64,000 nucleotides of DNA from Streptomyces albiflavescens. Lineage in GTDB: Bacteria; Actinomycetota; Actinomycetes; Streptomycetales; Streptomycetaceae. A program made the translations under genes and the position numbers. The notes below the pieces were generated by a model that did not search any database, had not been told where the DNA came from, and was given only the letters and a program-made list of their open reading frames with translations. The stretch covers positions 408,559 to 472,558 of the forward strand of contig NZ_BMMM01000007.1 in assembly GCF_014645835.1 (NCBI RefSeq). The letters are read 5' to 3'. Each line of letters starts with the position of its first letter. Position 1 is the stretch's first letter. Positions 27,262 through 36,077 of the stretch are shown piece by piece.

Positions 27262-28448
27262 TTGAGGAAGTCCGGCACGTCCAGCTCTTCGGCCGCGCTG
27301 TCCGAGTAGGCGCGGGACGGCGGGACCGGCGGGGAGGCCGGCAGCTCGTTCACCGGCTCCGGGGTCGGCTCCGGCGCCTCCTTCGGCGTGACGCTGCCGA
27401 GCGTGCCGAAGGACGGGCGGCTGTCGGGGGACCGTACCGGCGTGGGCTCCTCGCGCTGCTTGCCGGCCGAGCCGAGGACGTTGTCCCGCTTGGCCGGGGG
27501 CTGGCCGCCGTCGAATCCTGCGGCGATCACGGTGACCCGCACCTCGTCGCCGAGGGCGTCGTCGATGACCGCGCCGAAGATGATGTTGGCCTCGGGGTGC
27601 GCGGCCTCGCTGACCAGCTGGGCGGCTTCGTTGATCTCGAACAGACCGAGGTCGGAGCCGCCGGAGATGGAGAGCAGGACGCCGCGGGCGCCGTCGATGG
27701 AGGCTTCGAGGAGCGGCGAGGAGATCGCCATCTCGGCCGCGGCCACCGCGCGGTCGTCGCCGCGGGCCGAGCCGATGCCCATGAGCGCCGAACCCGCCTC
27801 GGACATCACGGACTTGACGTCGGCGAAGTCGAGGTTGATCAGACCCGGTGTGGTGATGAGGTCGGTGATGCCCTGAACACCGGAGAGCAGGACCTGGTCC
27901 GCCGACTTGAAGGCGTCGAGGACCGAGACCTGGCGGTCCGAGATGGACAGCAGCCGGTCGTTCGGGATGACGATGAGGGTGTCGACCTCTTCGCGGAGTT
28001 CGGCGATGCCGTCCTCGGCCTGGTTGGCCCGGCGCCGTCCCTCGAAGGTGAACGGGCGGGTGACCACGCCGATGGTGAGGGCGCCGAGCGAGCGGGCGAT
28101 GTTGGCCACGACGGGTGCGCCGCCGGTGCCGGTGCCGCCGCCTTCACCGGCCGTCACGAAGACCATGTCGGCCCCCTTGAGGACCTCCTCGATCTCCTCG
28201 CGGTGGTCCTCGGCGGCCTTGCGGCCGACGGCCGGGTTGGCTCCGGCGCCGAGTCCGCGGGTCAGTTCGCGGCCGACGTCGAGCTTGACGTCGGCGTCGC
28301 TCATCAACAGCGCCTGCGCGTCGGTGTTGATGGCGATGAACTCGACGCCCTTGAGACCGACCTCGATCATCCGGTTGATGGCATTGACACCACCGCCGCC
28401 GACACCGATGACTTTGATGACTGCGAGGTAGTTCTGCGGTGCTGCCAC
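27258..28448 (-). CDS. ftsZ: cell division protein FtsZ
   Basis: Tubulin-like GTPase of 396 residues that forms the division ring or, in sporulating hyphae, the septal ladders. Nucleotide motifs are VIGVGGGGVNAINRM (14-27) and GGGTGTG (103-109); the T7 loop NLDFADVKS supplies the catalytic aspartate. The C-terminal peptide AEELDVPDFLK binds SepF and other partners. The GTG start at 28448 is preceded by a 275-nt gap from ftsQ that carries its own promoter signals. The stop overlaps pgeF. Confidence 0.98.
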   Translation of the reverse strand: MAAPQNYLAVIKVIGVGGGGVNAINRMIEVGLKGVEFIAINTDAQALLMSDADVKLDVGRELTRGLGAGANPAVGRKAAEDHREEIEEVLKGADMVFVTAGEGGGTGTGGAPVVANIARSLGALTIGVVTRPFTFEGRRRANQAEDGIAELREEVDTLIVIPNDRLLSISDRQVSVLDAFKSADQVLLSGVQGITDLITTPGLINLDFADVKSVMSEAGSALMGIGSARGDDRAVAAAEMAISSPLLEASIDGARGVLLSISGGSDLGLFEINEAAQLVSEAAHPEANIIFGAVIDDALGDEVRVTVIAAGFDGGQPPAKRDNVLGSAGKQREEPTPVRSPDSRPSFGTLGSVTPKEAPEPTPEPVNELPASPPVPPSRAYSDSAAEELDVPDFLK

Positions 28449-28542
28449 GTCGAAGGCCTCTCGCCTCGAGTTACGTGTCGTCGCCTCGCACGCTCGCGAT
28501 CCGACGACTGATGCCGAATGGGACGGTCCGAACGCCGACCCG

Positions 28543-28567
28543 AACCCTAACGCTGAAGTTTAGGGTT
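28543..28567. promoter_or_regulatory. inverted repeat in the ftsQ-ftsZ gap
   Basis: AACCCTAA at 28543-28550 and TTAGGGTT at 28560-28567 form perfect 8-bp arms around 9 nt. The gap 28449-28723 is where the developmentally regulated ftsZ promoters lie in Streptomyces. A GACAC, the WhiA core motif, is at 28603-28607. The repeat may be an operator or an mRNA leader hairpin; which of these is inference. Confidence 0.5.
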
Positions 28568-28723
28568 ACCAGTGTGTCTGTTCCTTGGACTCTTCCGAAC
28601 AGGACACTAAGTCGACAAGTGGCGCACGTTCAACGAACACGCCGAACCTCCCGTTTTTCTTTTCACCCTATGTGATCAGGCGTAGCGCTGCCCAACCAGG
28701 GTGCTGGCCTGCGCAGATGTGCG

Positions 28724-29509
28724 TCAACTCCCCGATGACGCAGGGGCGGTGGGAGCGCTTACGTCGAAGTGCCGGGCACCGGGAGCGGCTTTCATGAGAG
28801 CGGTAAGTGTCCTGGCCTTCGCGCGGCCCTTCTCGCCACTGCCCCACGCGACCGTGCGGCCGTCCTTCAACTCCAGCGAGATGGAGTCGTAGGAACGGAC
28901 CTTGAGGGTACGGGTGTCACGGGCGACGGCGGCCGGAATGTCCCCGGCGACCCGCACCGCCTCGCGCACCAGTCGGTCGGTGCCGAAGCGGCGCAGCCGC
29001 GCCGACCGGGACACCGTCAATTCCAGTGCGGGCACACCCTTCGGAGCGTCGGAAACCGTAGCGAATCGCACGCCCTTGGCGTCCACTTCGATGAACTTTG
29101 CGCCCTTTTCGACAATCAGGACCGGCGTGCGTTCGGTCACTTTCAGGCCGATTCCATGCGGCCAGGAACGGACGACATCAACCGAGTCAATTCGGGGCAA
29201 TTTCCGGCGCAGTCGTTCCCCAATGGCGTCGGTGTCGACGGAAATCAGTGGGGATCCGACCGGAACATCCGCCGCTTCTCGCACCTGCTCGGCCGTCAGC
29301 ACCCGCATCCCGGAAGCCGACACACGCTCCACGCGCAGCCATTGCGAGCCGTACAGGACCCAGACCGTGGCGGCTCCGGCCAACACCACGGCGATCAAAA
29401 GGATGATGAGCGTACGAAGGCGACGCAGCCGCCCGAGACGGGGCGGCCGGGGCGGGCCGGACTCCAGCTTCTGCCGTTCGCCGCGCTCGGCGGTGTTCGG
29501 TCCGGCCAC
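28724..29509 (-). CDS. ftsQ: cell division protein FtsQ/DivIB
   Basis: Bitopic division protein of 261 residues. A basic cytoplasmic tail (1-31) precedes one membrane segment (about 32-54), then an extracytoplasmic POTRA domain (VSASGMRVLTAEQVREAADV) and the beta domain. It links FtsL and FtsI in the divisome and is needed for sporulation septa in Streptomyces. The GTG start has AGGGAAGG upstream. It lies 25 nt after murG. Confidence 0.94.
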   Translation of the reverse strand: MAGPNTAERGERQKLESGPPRPPRLGRLRRLRTLIILLIAVVLAGAATVWVLYGSQWLRVERVSASGMRVLTAEQVREAADVPVGSPLISVDTDAIGERLRRKLPRIDSVDVVRSWPHGIGLKVTERTPVLIVEKGAKFIEVDAKGVRFATVSDAPKGVPALELTVSRSARLRRFGTDRLVREAVRVAGDIPAAVARDTRTLKVRSYDSISLELKDGRTVAWGSGEKGRAKARTLTALMKAAPGARHFDVSAPTAPASSGS

Positions 29510-29534
29510 GCTCCCTGCCTTCCCTCATGCGGTG

Positions 29535-30626
29535 CTAGTGACGGCGAGAGGCGATCGCCTCGTACACCATGCCGACGAGCAGGTCGTCGGCGTCCCGGCG
29601 GCCGAACTCGCTGGCGGCACGGGACATCTCGTACAGCCGGTGCGGGTCGGCGAGCACGGGCAGCACGTTCTGCTGCACCCACTGGGGCGTGAGTTCCGCG
29701 TCGTCGACAAGGAGGCCACCGCCGGCCTTGACCACCGGCTGGGCGTTCAGCCGCTGTTCGCCGTTGCCGATGGGCAGCGGGACATAGGCGGCGGGCAGCC
29801 CGACGGCGGACAGTTCGGCGACGGTCATCGCGCCCGCGCGGCACAGCATCATGTCGGCCGCGGCGTACGCGAGGTCCATCCGGTCCACGTACGGTACCGG
29901 GATGTACGGGGGCATCCCCGGCATCTGATGCACCTGCGGCAGTTCGTTCTTCGGGCCGACCGCGTGCAGGATCTGGATGCCCGCCTGCTGGAGGTACGGA
30001 GCCGCCTGCTGGACCACCTCGTTGAGGCGGCGGGCGCCCTGCGAGCCGCCGGACACCAGCAGGGTCGGCAGCGCGGGGTCGAGGCCGAACGCGGCGCGCG
30101 CCTCGGGGCGTGCGGCGGCCCGGTCGAGGGTGGCGATGGAGCGGCGCAGCGGAATGCCGATGTAGCGGGCGTCGCGCAGCTTGCTGTCCGGCGTGGAGAC
30201 GGCGACCCGGGCCGCGTACCGGGAGCCGATCTTGTTGGCGAGACCCGGCCGGGCGTTGGCCTCGTGGATCACGATCGGCACACCGAGGCGCTTGGCCGCG
30301 AGGTAGGCGGGCAGGGCCACATAGCCGCCGAAGCCGACGACCGCGTCCGCCTTGGTGCGCTCCAGGATCTGCTCGGCGGCCTTGATCGTGCCGCGCAGCC
30401 GTCCGGGGACGGTGATCAGCTCGGGCGTGGGCTTGCGCGGCAGCGGGACGGCGGGGATCAGCGCGAGTTCGTAGCCGCGCTCGGGTACGAGTCGGGTCTC
30501 AAGTCCGCGTTCCGTGCCCAGGGCCGTGATACCCACGGTCGGGTCCTGCCTGCGCAGGGCGTCCGCGAGGGCGAGCGCGGGCTCGATGTGGCCGGCGGTC
30601 CCCCCGCCGGCGAGTACGACATGCAC
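29535..30626 (-). CDS. murG: MurG N-acetylglucosaminyltransferase
   Basis: GT-B glycosyltransferase of 363 residues that adds GlcNAc to lipid I to make lipid II at the inner membrane face. The glycine-rich GGGTAGH (7-13) is the first G loop; GGSQGARRLNE binds the UDP-GlcNAc diphosphate, and HEANARPGLAN is family-typical. ATG at 30626, 6 nt after the ftsW stop, so it is in the same operon. Confidence 0.97.
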   Translation of the reverse strand: MHVVLAGGGTAGHIEPALALADALRRQDPTVGITALGTERGLETRLVPERGYELALIPAVPLPRKPTPELITVPGRLRGTIKAAEQILERTKADAVVGFGGYVALPAYLAAKRLGVPIVIHEANARPGLANKIGSRYAARVAVSTPDSKLRDARYIGIPLRRSIATLDRAAARPEARAAFGLDPALPTLLVSGGSQGARRLNEVVQQAAPYLQQAGIQILHAVGPKNELPQVHQMPGMPPYIPVPYVDRMDLAYAAADMMLCRAGAMTVAELSAVGLPAAYVPLPIGNGEQRLNAQPVVKAGGGLLVDDAELTPQWVQQNVLPVLADPHRLYEMSRAASEFGRRDADDLLVGMVYEAIASRRH

Positions 30627-30632
30627 CGAAAT

Positions 30633-31997
30633 TCACCGCTCTCCGGACGAACGCGCCGCGGCGCGCCGTCGCATCGTGTTCCATCTCCGAGGCCCCGCGG
30701 CCCCCACGGAGCCTCTCACCGCAGCCCGCTTTCTACCAAAGCGAGGTTGCCGCATCGCGAGTGCCGCCCGCGCAGCGGGCTCGTCGCGCGCGAAGGCGAT
30801 CAGCAGCCCGATGGCGAACATGGTCGGCAGCAGGGCGGAACCCCCGTAGGAGAACAGCGGGAGCGGGACTCCGGCGATCGGCAGCAGACCGAGCACCGCA
30901 CCGATGTTGATCACGGCCTGGGCCGTGATCCAGGTGGTCACGCCTCCCGCGGCATACCTCACGAAGGGGTCCTCCGTGCGTCCGGCCACGCGGATACCCG
31001 CATAGCCTAGAGCCGCGAAGAGGGCGAGCACCGACAGCGTCCCCGCGAGGCCCAGTTCCTCACCGGTGACGGCGAAGATGAAGTCGGTGTGGGCTTCGGG
31101 CAGTTGGCCCCATTTTTCCACGCTCGCACCGAGTCCGGAACCGAAGAGGCCGCCGGAGGCGAGCGCGTAGATCCCGTGCACGGCCTGCCAGCACGAGGTG
31201 ACGCCGGTGCCGGGTTCGGTGGCGCCGATGCAGGAGAACCGGGCCATGCGGTTCGGGCTGGTCTTGATGAGGATCACACCGAGCGTGCCGGCGATGGACA
31301 GCACGCCGACGAACAGCCGGGTCGGCGCACCCGCCAGCCACAGCAGTCCGAACAGGATCGCGGTGAGGATGATCGCCGTCCCCATGTCGCCGCCGAGCAT
31401 GATCAGCCCGAGCAGCATGAACGCCACCGGGACGAGCGGCACCAGCATGTGCTTCCACTGCGTGAGCAGCCGCTTGTCCTCCTTGCGGGCGATCAGGTCG
31501 GCGCCCCACAGCACGAGGGCGAGCTTGCCGAACTCGCTGGGCTGGATCTGGAAGGAGCCGCCGAGGGAGATCCAGTTCTGGTTGCCGTTGATCGCCACTC
31601 CTATCCCGGGCACCTGCACCAGGATCATCAGGAAGACCGACCCGGCCAGCATCGGATACGCCAGCGCCCGGTGCAGCTTCACCGGCATCCGCGAGGCGAC
31701 GAGCAGCAGCACCCCGCCGATCACGGCCGCCAGGAACTGCTTGCGGAAGAAGTACGACCCCGGCAGCGACAGCTGCAGCGCCGTGATCTGCGACGCCGAG
31801 TACACCATCACAAGCCCGAGCACGGTGATCAGCAGACTGCCGCCGAGGATCAGGTAGTACGCGGTCAGCGGCCGGTCCCAGGCCTTGCGGGCGCGGACGT
31901 AGAGGCGGCGTACGGGATTCTCGCGAGACGCGCGGGCGACGGGGGGCCGCCCGGTGGCCCGCTGCGCGGGAGGTCGGCCGGTACGGCTACTGGGCAT
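30633..31997 (-). CDS. ftsW: SEDS peptidoglycan glycosyltransferase FtsW
   Basis: SEDS-family polymerase of 454 residues working with FtsI in septal peptidoglycan synthesis. About ten membrane segments follow a basic, proline-rich N-terminal tail of about 50 residues. Conserved stretches are NGNQNWISLGGSFQIQPSEF, EAHTDFIFAVTGEELG and PLFSYGGSAL near the C terminus. I chose ATG at 31997; the frame is open to 32096 but the added residues do not look like the family. The 190-nt gap to murD contains a GACAC on the coding strand (32133-32137), and ftsW is a known WhiA target. Confidence 0.94.
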   Translation of the reverse strand: MPSSRTGRPPAQRATGRPPVARASRENPVRRLYVRARKAWDRPLTAYYLILGGSLLITVLGLVMVYSASQITALQLSLPGSYFFRKQFLAAVIGGVLLLVASRMPVKLHRALAYPMLAGSVFLMILVQVPGIGVAINGNQNWISLGGSFQIQPSEFGKLALVLWGADLIARKEDKRLLTQWKHMLVPLVPVAFMLLGLIMLGGDMGTAIILTAILFGLLWLAGAPTRLFVGVLSIAGTLGVILIKTSPNRMARFSCIGATEPGTGVTSCWQAVHGIYALASGGLFGSGLGASVEKWGQLPEAHTDFIFAVTGEELGLAGTLSVLALFAALGYAGIRVAGRTEDPFVRYAAGGVTTWITAQAVINIGAVLGLLPIAGVPLPLFSYGGSALLPTMFAIGLLIAFARDEPAARAALAMRQPRFGRKRAAVRGSVGAAGPRRWNTMRRRAAARSSGER

Positions 31998-32187
31998 CGG
32001 CGGCACCTGCCACGCTGTGGGAGGGCGTCCCGAAGGGTGTCCCCCCAGGCCGCTCGGGCACTGGAGGAGGGACGGGCCGGCACAGCGCCGTGCCACCGGC
32101 GGATAGCCGCCGACGAAGCCCCAGCCGGATCCGTGTCACGCGTCCCTCCCAGGTGTGCCCGGCGCCGTCAGGCGAGGCGGACCCGGG

Positions 32188-33600
32188 TCAGCCGTCGACG
32201 GCGTCGAGTTCGCGAACCGCCTCCGCGAAAGCGTCACCGCGCTTGTTGTAGTTGGCGAACATGTCCATGGAGGCGCAAGCCGGGGCCAACAGCACCGTGT
32301 CGCCGGTGTGGGCGAGCCCCCGCGCCTCCTGGACCGCCGCGAGCATCGCCCCAGTGTCGGTCCGCTCAAGGTCGACGACGGGTACTTCCGGCGCGTGTCG
32401 CGTGAGCGCTTCCCGGATGAGGGCACGGTCGGCACCGATCAGGACAACGCCCCGAAGCCGCTGTGCCGACTTGGCGACCAGCTCGTCGAAGGTCGCGCCC
32501 TTGGCGAGCCCGCCCGCGATCCACACGATCGACTCGTACGCCGCCAAAGACGCTTCCGCGGCATGGGTGTTGGTGGCCTTGGAGTCGTCGACATACGCGA
32601 CCCCGTCCACGTCGGCGACGTGCGCGATGCGGTGGGCGTCCGGCTCGAAGGCCCGCAGCCCGTCGCGTACGGCCTGGGCGGGCACCCCGAAGGCGCGCGC
32701 CAGGGCCGCCGCCGCAAGGGCGTTGGCGATGTTGTGCGGGGCGGGCGGATTGACGTCCGACACCTCCGCCAGCTCCTGGGCGTTCTTCTGCCGGTTCTCG
32801 ACGAAGGCGCGGTCGACCAGGATGCCTTCCACGACGCCGAGTTGGGACGGCCCCGGCGCGCCGAGCGTGAAGCCGATCGCCCGGCAGCCCTCCTCGACGT
32901 CCGCCTCGCGCACCAGATCCTCGGTGGCCTTGTCGGCCACGTTGTAGACGCAGGCGACCCGATTGCCTTCGTAGATACGGCCCTTGTCGGCGGCGTACGC
33001 CTCCATCGAGCCGTGCCAGTCGAGGTGATCGGGCGCCAGATTCAGTACGGCGGCGGAGTGGGCACGCAGCGAGGGCGCCCAGTGCAGCTGGTAGCTGGAG
33101 AGTTCGACGGCGAGTACGTCGTACTGCTCCTCGCCGAGGACCGCGTCAAGGAGCGAGACGCCAATATTGCCGACAGCAGCCGTGCGCAGTCCGGCCGCCT
33201 TCAGGATCGAGGCGAGCATCTGGACGGTCGTGGTCTTGCCGTTGGTGCCGGTGACCGCGAGCCAGGGCGCGGCGTCGGGGCCGCGCAGCCGCCAGGCGAG
33301 TTCGACGTCGCCCCAGACCGGGACGCCCGCCTCGGCGGCCGCGGCGAACAGCGGCTTGTCCGGCTTCCAGCCGGGCGCGGTCACGATGAGCTCGGTGCCC
33401 TCGGGCAGGGTCGCGCCGTCACCGAGGCGCACGGTGATGCCGAGCGCCTCCAGCTCCGCGGCCTGGGCCCGGGCGCGCTCGTCGTCGCCGTCGTTGACGA
33501 CCGTGACGACCGCGCCGAGGCCGTGCAGCACCTTGGCCGCCGGGATGCCGGAGACGCCGAGCCCGGCGACGGTGACGTTCTTGCCCTGCCAGTCGGTCAC
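32188..33600 (-). CDS. murD: UDP-MurNAc-L-Ala:D-Glu ligase
   Basis: Mur ligase of 470 residues adding D-glutamate to UDP-MurNAc-L-alanine. The N-terminal domain (VAGLGVSGIPAAKVL) binds the UDP moiety; the ATP loop GTNGKTT is at 118-124, and HNIANALAA and DDSKATNTHA are family motifs. The GTG at 33600 overlaps the mraY stop by GTGA; an ATG at 33615 inside mraY has no suitable ribosome binding site. Confidence 0.96.
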   Translation of the reverse strand: MTDWQGKNVTVAGLGVSGIPAAKVLHGLGAVVTVVNDGDDERARAQAAELEALGITVRLGDGATLPEGTELIVTAPGWKPDKPLFAAAAEAGVPVWGDVELAWRLRGPDAAPWLAVTGTNGKTTTVQMLASILKAAGLRTAAVGNIGVSLLDAVLGEEQYDVLAVELSSYQLHWAPSLRAHSAAVLNLAPDHLDWHGSMEAYAADKGRIYEGNRVACVYNVADKATEDLVREADVEEGCRAIGFTLGAPGPSQLGVVEGILVDRAFVENRQKNAQELAEVSDVNPPAPHNIANALAAAALARAFGVPAQAVRDGLRAFEPDAHRIAHVADVDGVAYVDDSKATNTHAAEASLAAYESIVWIAGGLAKGATFDELVAKSAQRLRGVVLIGADRALIREALTRHAPEVPVVDLERTDTGAMLAAVQEARGLAHTGDTVLLAPACASMDMFANYNKRGDAFAEAVRELDAVDG

Positions 33601-34670
33601 TTCTTGGCTGCCCATCCTGCGTAGAAGAGGCCCAGACCCACAATGACGCACATGCCCTGAATGATCCAGAAGCGGACCACCACAAGGACTTCGGACCACC
33701 CCTTGAGTTCGAAGTGGTGCTGGAGGGGGGCCATGCGGAAGACGCGCTTGCCGGTCAGCCGGAAGGAGCCGACCTGGATGACCACCGACATGGTGATCAG
33801 GACGAAGAGACCGCCGAGCAGCGCGATCAGGAACTCGGTGCGGGAGCAGATCGCCAGACCCGCGAGCGCGCCGCCGAGAGCCAGCGAACCGGTGTCGCCC
33901 ATGAAGATCTTGGCGGGCGAGGTGTTCCACCACAGGAAGCCGAAGCAGGCGCCCATCAGCGCGGAGGCGACGACCGCCAGGTCGAGTGGATCGCGCACTT
34001 CGTAGCAGGCGGCCGGGTTGGTCAGGGTCGTCGCGTTGGCGCAGGACTCCTGGAACTGCCAGACACCGATGAACGTGTACGCGCCGAAGACCATCACGGA
34101 GGCGCCGGTGGCGAGACCGTCCAGGCCGTCCGTGAGGTTCACGCCGTTCGACATGGCGAGGATCATGAACAGCGCCCAGACCACGAACAGCACCGGGCCG
34201 ATGGACCAGCCGAAGTCCTGGACGAAGGAGAGCTTCGTGGAGGCCGGGGTGTTGCCGCGGTTGTCCGCGAACTGCAGCGAGAGCACCGCGAAGGCGATAC
34301 CGACGGTCAGCTGGCCGGCCATCTTCGCCTTGGCCCGCAGACCCAGCGACCGACGCTTGACGATCTTGATGTAGTCGTCCAGGAAGCCCACCAGGCCCAT
34401 GCCCGCCATCAGGCCGAGCACCAGCAGTCCGGAGAAGGTCGGCGGCTTGCCGGTGATCACCTTGCTCAGGAAGTACGCGATGAGCGTCGCGAGGATGAAG
34501 GCGATACCACCCATGGTGGGCGTACCGCGCTTGCTGTGGTGCTCTTTCGGCCCGTCGTCACGGATGTACTGGCCGTAGCCCTTGCGGGCTAGCAGCTTGA
34601 TCAGCAGCGGGGTGCCGACCAAGGTCAGGAAGAGGCCAATGACTCCTGCGAACAGGATCTGCTTCATCAT
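33597..34670 (-). CDS. mraY: phospho-MurNAc-pentapeptide transferase
   Basis: Integral membrane transferase of 357 residues that makes lipid I from UDP-MurNAc-pentapeptide and undecaprenyl phosphate. About ten membrane helices. Catalytic aspartates are D98/D99 (FLDDY) and the NLTDGLDG motif at 178-185; KRGTPTMGG (47-55) is invariant in the family. The start ATGATG at 34670 overlaps the murF stop by ATGA, and the end overlaps murD. Confidence 0.97.
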   Translation of the reverse strand: MMKQILFAGVIGLFLTLVGTPLLIKLLARKGYGQYIRDDGPKEHHSKRGTPTMGGIAFILATLIAYFLSKVITGKPPTFSGLLVLGLMAGMGLVGFLDDYIKIVKRRSLGLRAKAKMAGQLTVGIAFAVLSLQFADNRGNTPASTKLSFVQDFGWSIGPVLFVVWALFMILAMSNGVNLTDGLDGLATGASVMVFGAYTFIGVWQFQESCANATTLTNPAACYEVRDPLDLAVVASALMGACFGFLWWNTSPAKIFMGDTGSLALGGALAGLAICSRTEFLIALLGGLFVLITMSVVIQVGSFRLTGKRVFRMAPLQHHFELKGWSEVLVVVRFWIIQGMCVIVGLGLFYAGWAAKK

Positions 34671-36073
34671 CGGGCGGCAACCTCACCCTCAACGCCACCG
34701 TCGAGCAGCGCCTGCGCCACCCGTTCGAGCCCGACCGACCTGGACGCCTTCACGAGTACGACGTCCCCTGGGCGCAGTTCACTGCGCAGCAGGTCGACAG
34801 CCGCCTGTGCGTCGGACACGTGCACCGACTCCTCACCCCACGAACCCTCGTTATATGCGCCCAGTTGGAGCCAGGACGCTTCCCTGCCCCCGACCGCGAC
34901 GAGCTTGCTGACGTTGAGCCGGACGGCGAGCCGTCCGACCGCGTCGTGCTCGGCGAGCGCCTCGTCCCCGAGCTCGGCCATCTGACCGAGCACCGCCCAG
35001 GTCCGCCGCCCCTTGCCCATCGCCGCGAGCGCGCGCAGGGCGGCTCGCATGGACTCGGGGTTCGCGTTGTAGGCGTCGTTGACGACCGTCACGCCGTCCG
35101 GGCGCTCGGTGACCTCCATCCGCCAGCGGGAGAGGGAGCCCGCCTCGGAGAGCGCGCGGGCGATCTCGTCTGCGGACATGCCCAGCTCATGGGCGACGGC
35201 GGCCGCGGCGAGCGCGTTCGACACGTGGTGCTCACCGTACAGGCGCATGGTCACGTCACTGCACCCGGAGGGTGTGCGAAGGCTGAAGGAAGGCTGTCCA
35301 GTCTCCGTGAGACGGACGTTCTCGGCGCGTACGTCCGCTTCGTCGGACTCTCCGAAGAGGATTACGCGGGCCTTCGTACGGGACGCCATGGCGCGTACGA
35401 GGGGATCATCGGCGTTGAGGACCGCGGCGCCGTCCTCCGGGAGCCCTTCGACCAACTCACCCTTTGCCTGCGCGATTTGCTCGCGACCGCCGAACTCGCC
35501 GATGTGGGCGGTGCCGACGTTGAGGACGAGGCCGATCTTCGGCGGGGTGAGGTCCGCGAGGTAGCGGATGTGGCCGATGCCGCGCGCCCCCATCTCCAGC
35601 ACCAGGAACTTGGTCTCCTCGGTGGCGCTGAGGGCGGTGAGCGGCAGCCCGATCTCATTGTTGAGCGAGCCGGGCGTGAAGACGGTCGGCGCCTTGCTCC
35701 GCAGCACCTGGGCGATCAGGTCCTTGGTGCTGGTCTTGCCCGCGGAACCGGTGAGGGCCACGAGGGTCGCGCCGAGCCGTTCGACGACCTGGCGCGCGAG
35801 AGCCCCGAGCGCCGCCTGTACGTCCGCGACGACGATCGCGGGCACGCCGACGGGGCGGGACGCCAGCACGGCGACCGCGCCGGCCTCGATCACCGCCTCG
35901 GCGAAGTCGTGGCCGTCCACGCGCTCGCCGGCGAAGGCGACGAAGAGGCTGCCTGTCTCCACCTCACGGGAGTCTCTGACGACCGGTCCGGTGACCTGTA
36001 CCGCCGGATCCGGTATGTCGTACGTCTGCCCGCCGACGATTGCTGCGATCTCGGCGAGAGAGAGGGCGATCAC
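34667..36073 (-). CDS. murF: UDP-MurNAc-tripeptide:D-Ala-D-Ala ligase
   Basis: Mur ligase of 468 residues adding D-Ala-D-Ala to complete the pentapeptide precursor. The N-terminal domain carries VRDSREVETGSLFVAFAGE; the ATP loop is GSAGKTST (109-116), with NDAYNANPESM in the C-terminal half. GTG at 36073 stands 4 nt after the murE stop, and the murF stop overlaps mraY. Confidence 0.96.
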   Translation of the reverse strand: MIALSLAEIAAIVGGQTYDIPDPAVQVTGPVVRDSREVETGSLFVAFAGERVDGHDFAEAVIEAGAVAVLASRPVGVPAIVVADVQAALGALARQVVERLGATLVALTGSAGKTSTKDLIAQVLRSKAPTVFTPGSLNNEIGLPLTALSATEETKFLVLEMGARGIGHIRYLADLTPPKIGLVLNVGTAHIGEFGGREQIAQAKGELVEGLPEDGAAVLNADDPLVRAMASRTKARVILFGESDEADVRAENVRLTETGQPSFSLRTPSGCSDVTMRLYGEHHVSNALAAAAVAHELGMSADEIARALSEAGSLSRWRMEVTERPDGVTVVNDAYNANPESMRAALRALAAMGKGRRTWAVLGQMAELGDEALAEHDAVGRLAVRLNVSKLVAVGGREASWLQLGAYNEGSWGEESVHVSDAQAAVDLLRSELRPGDVVLVKASRSVGLERVAQALLDGGVEGEVAAR

Positions 36074-36077
36074 AAGT

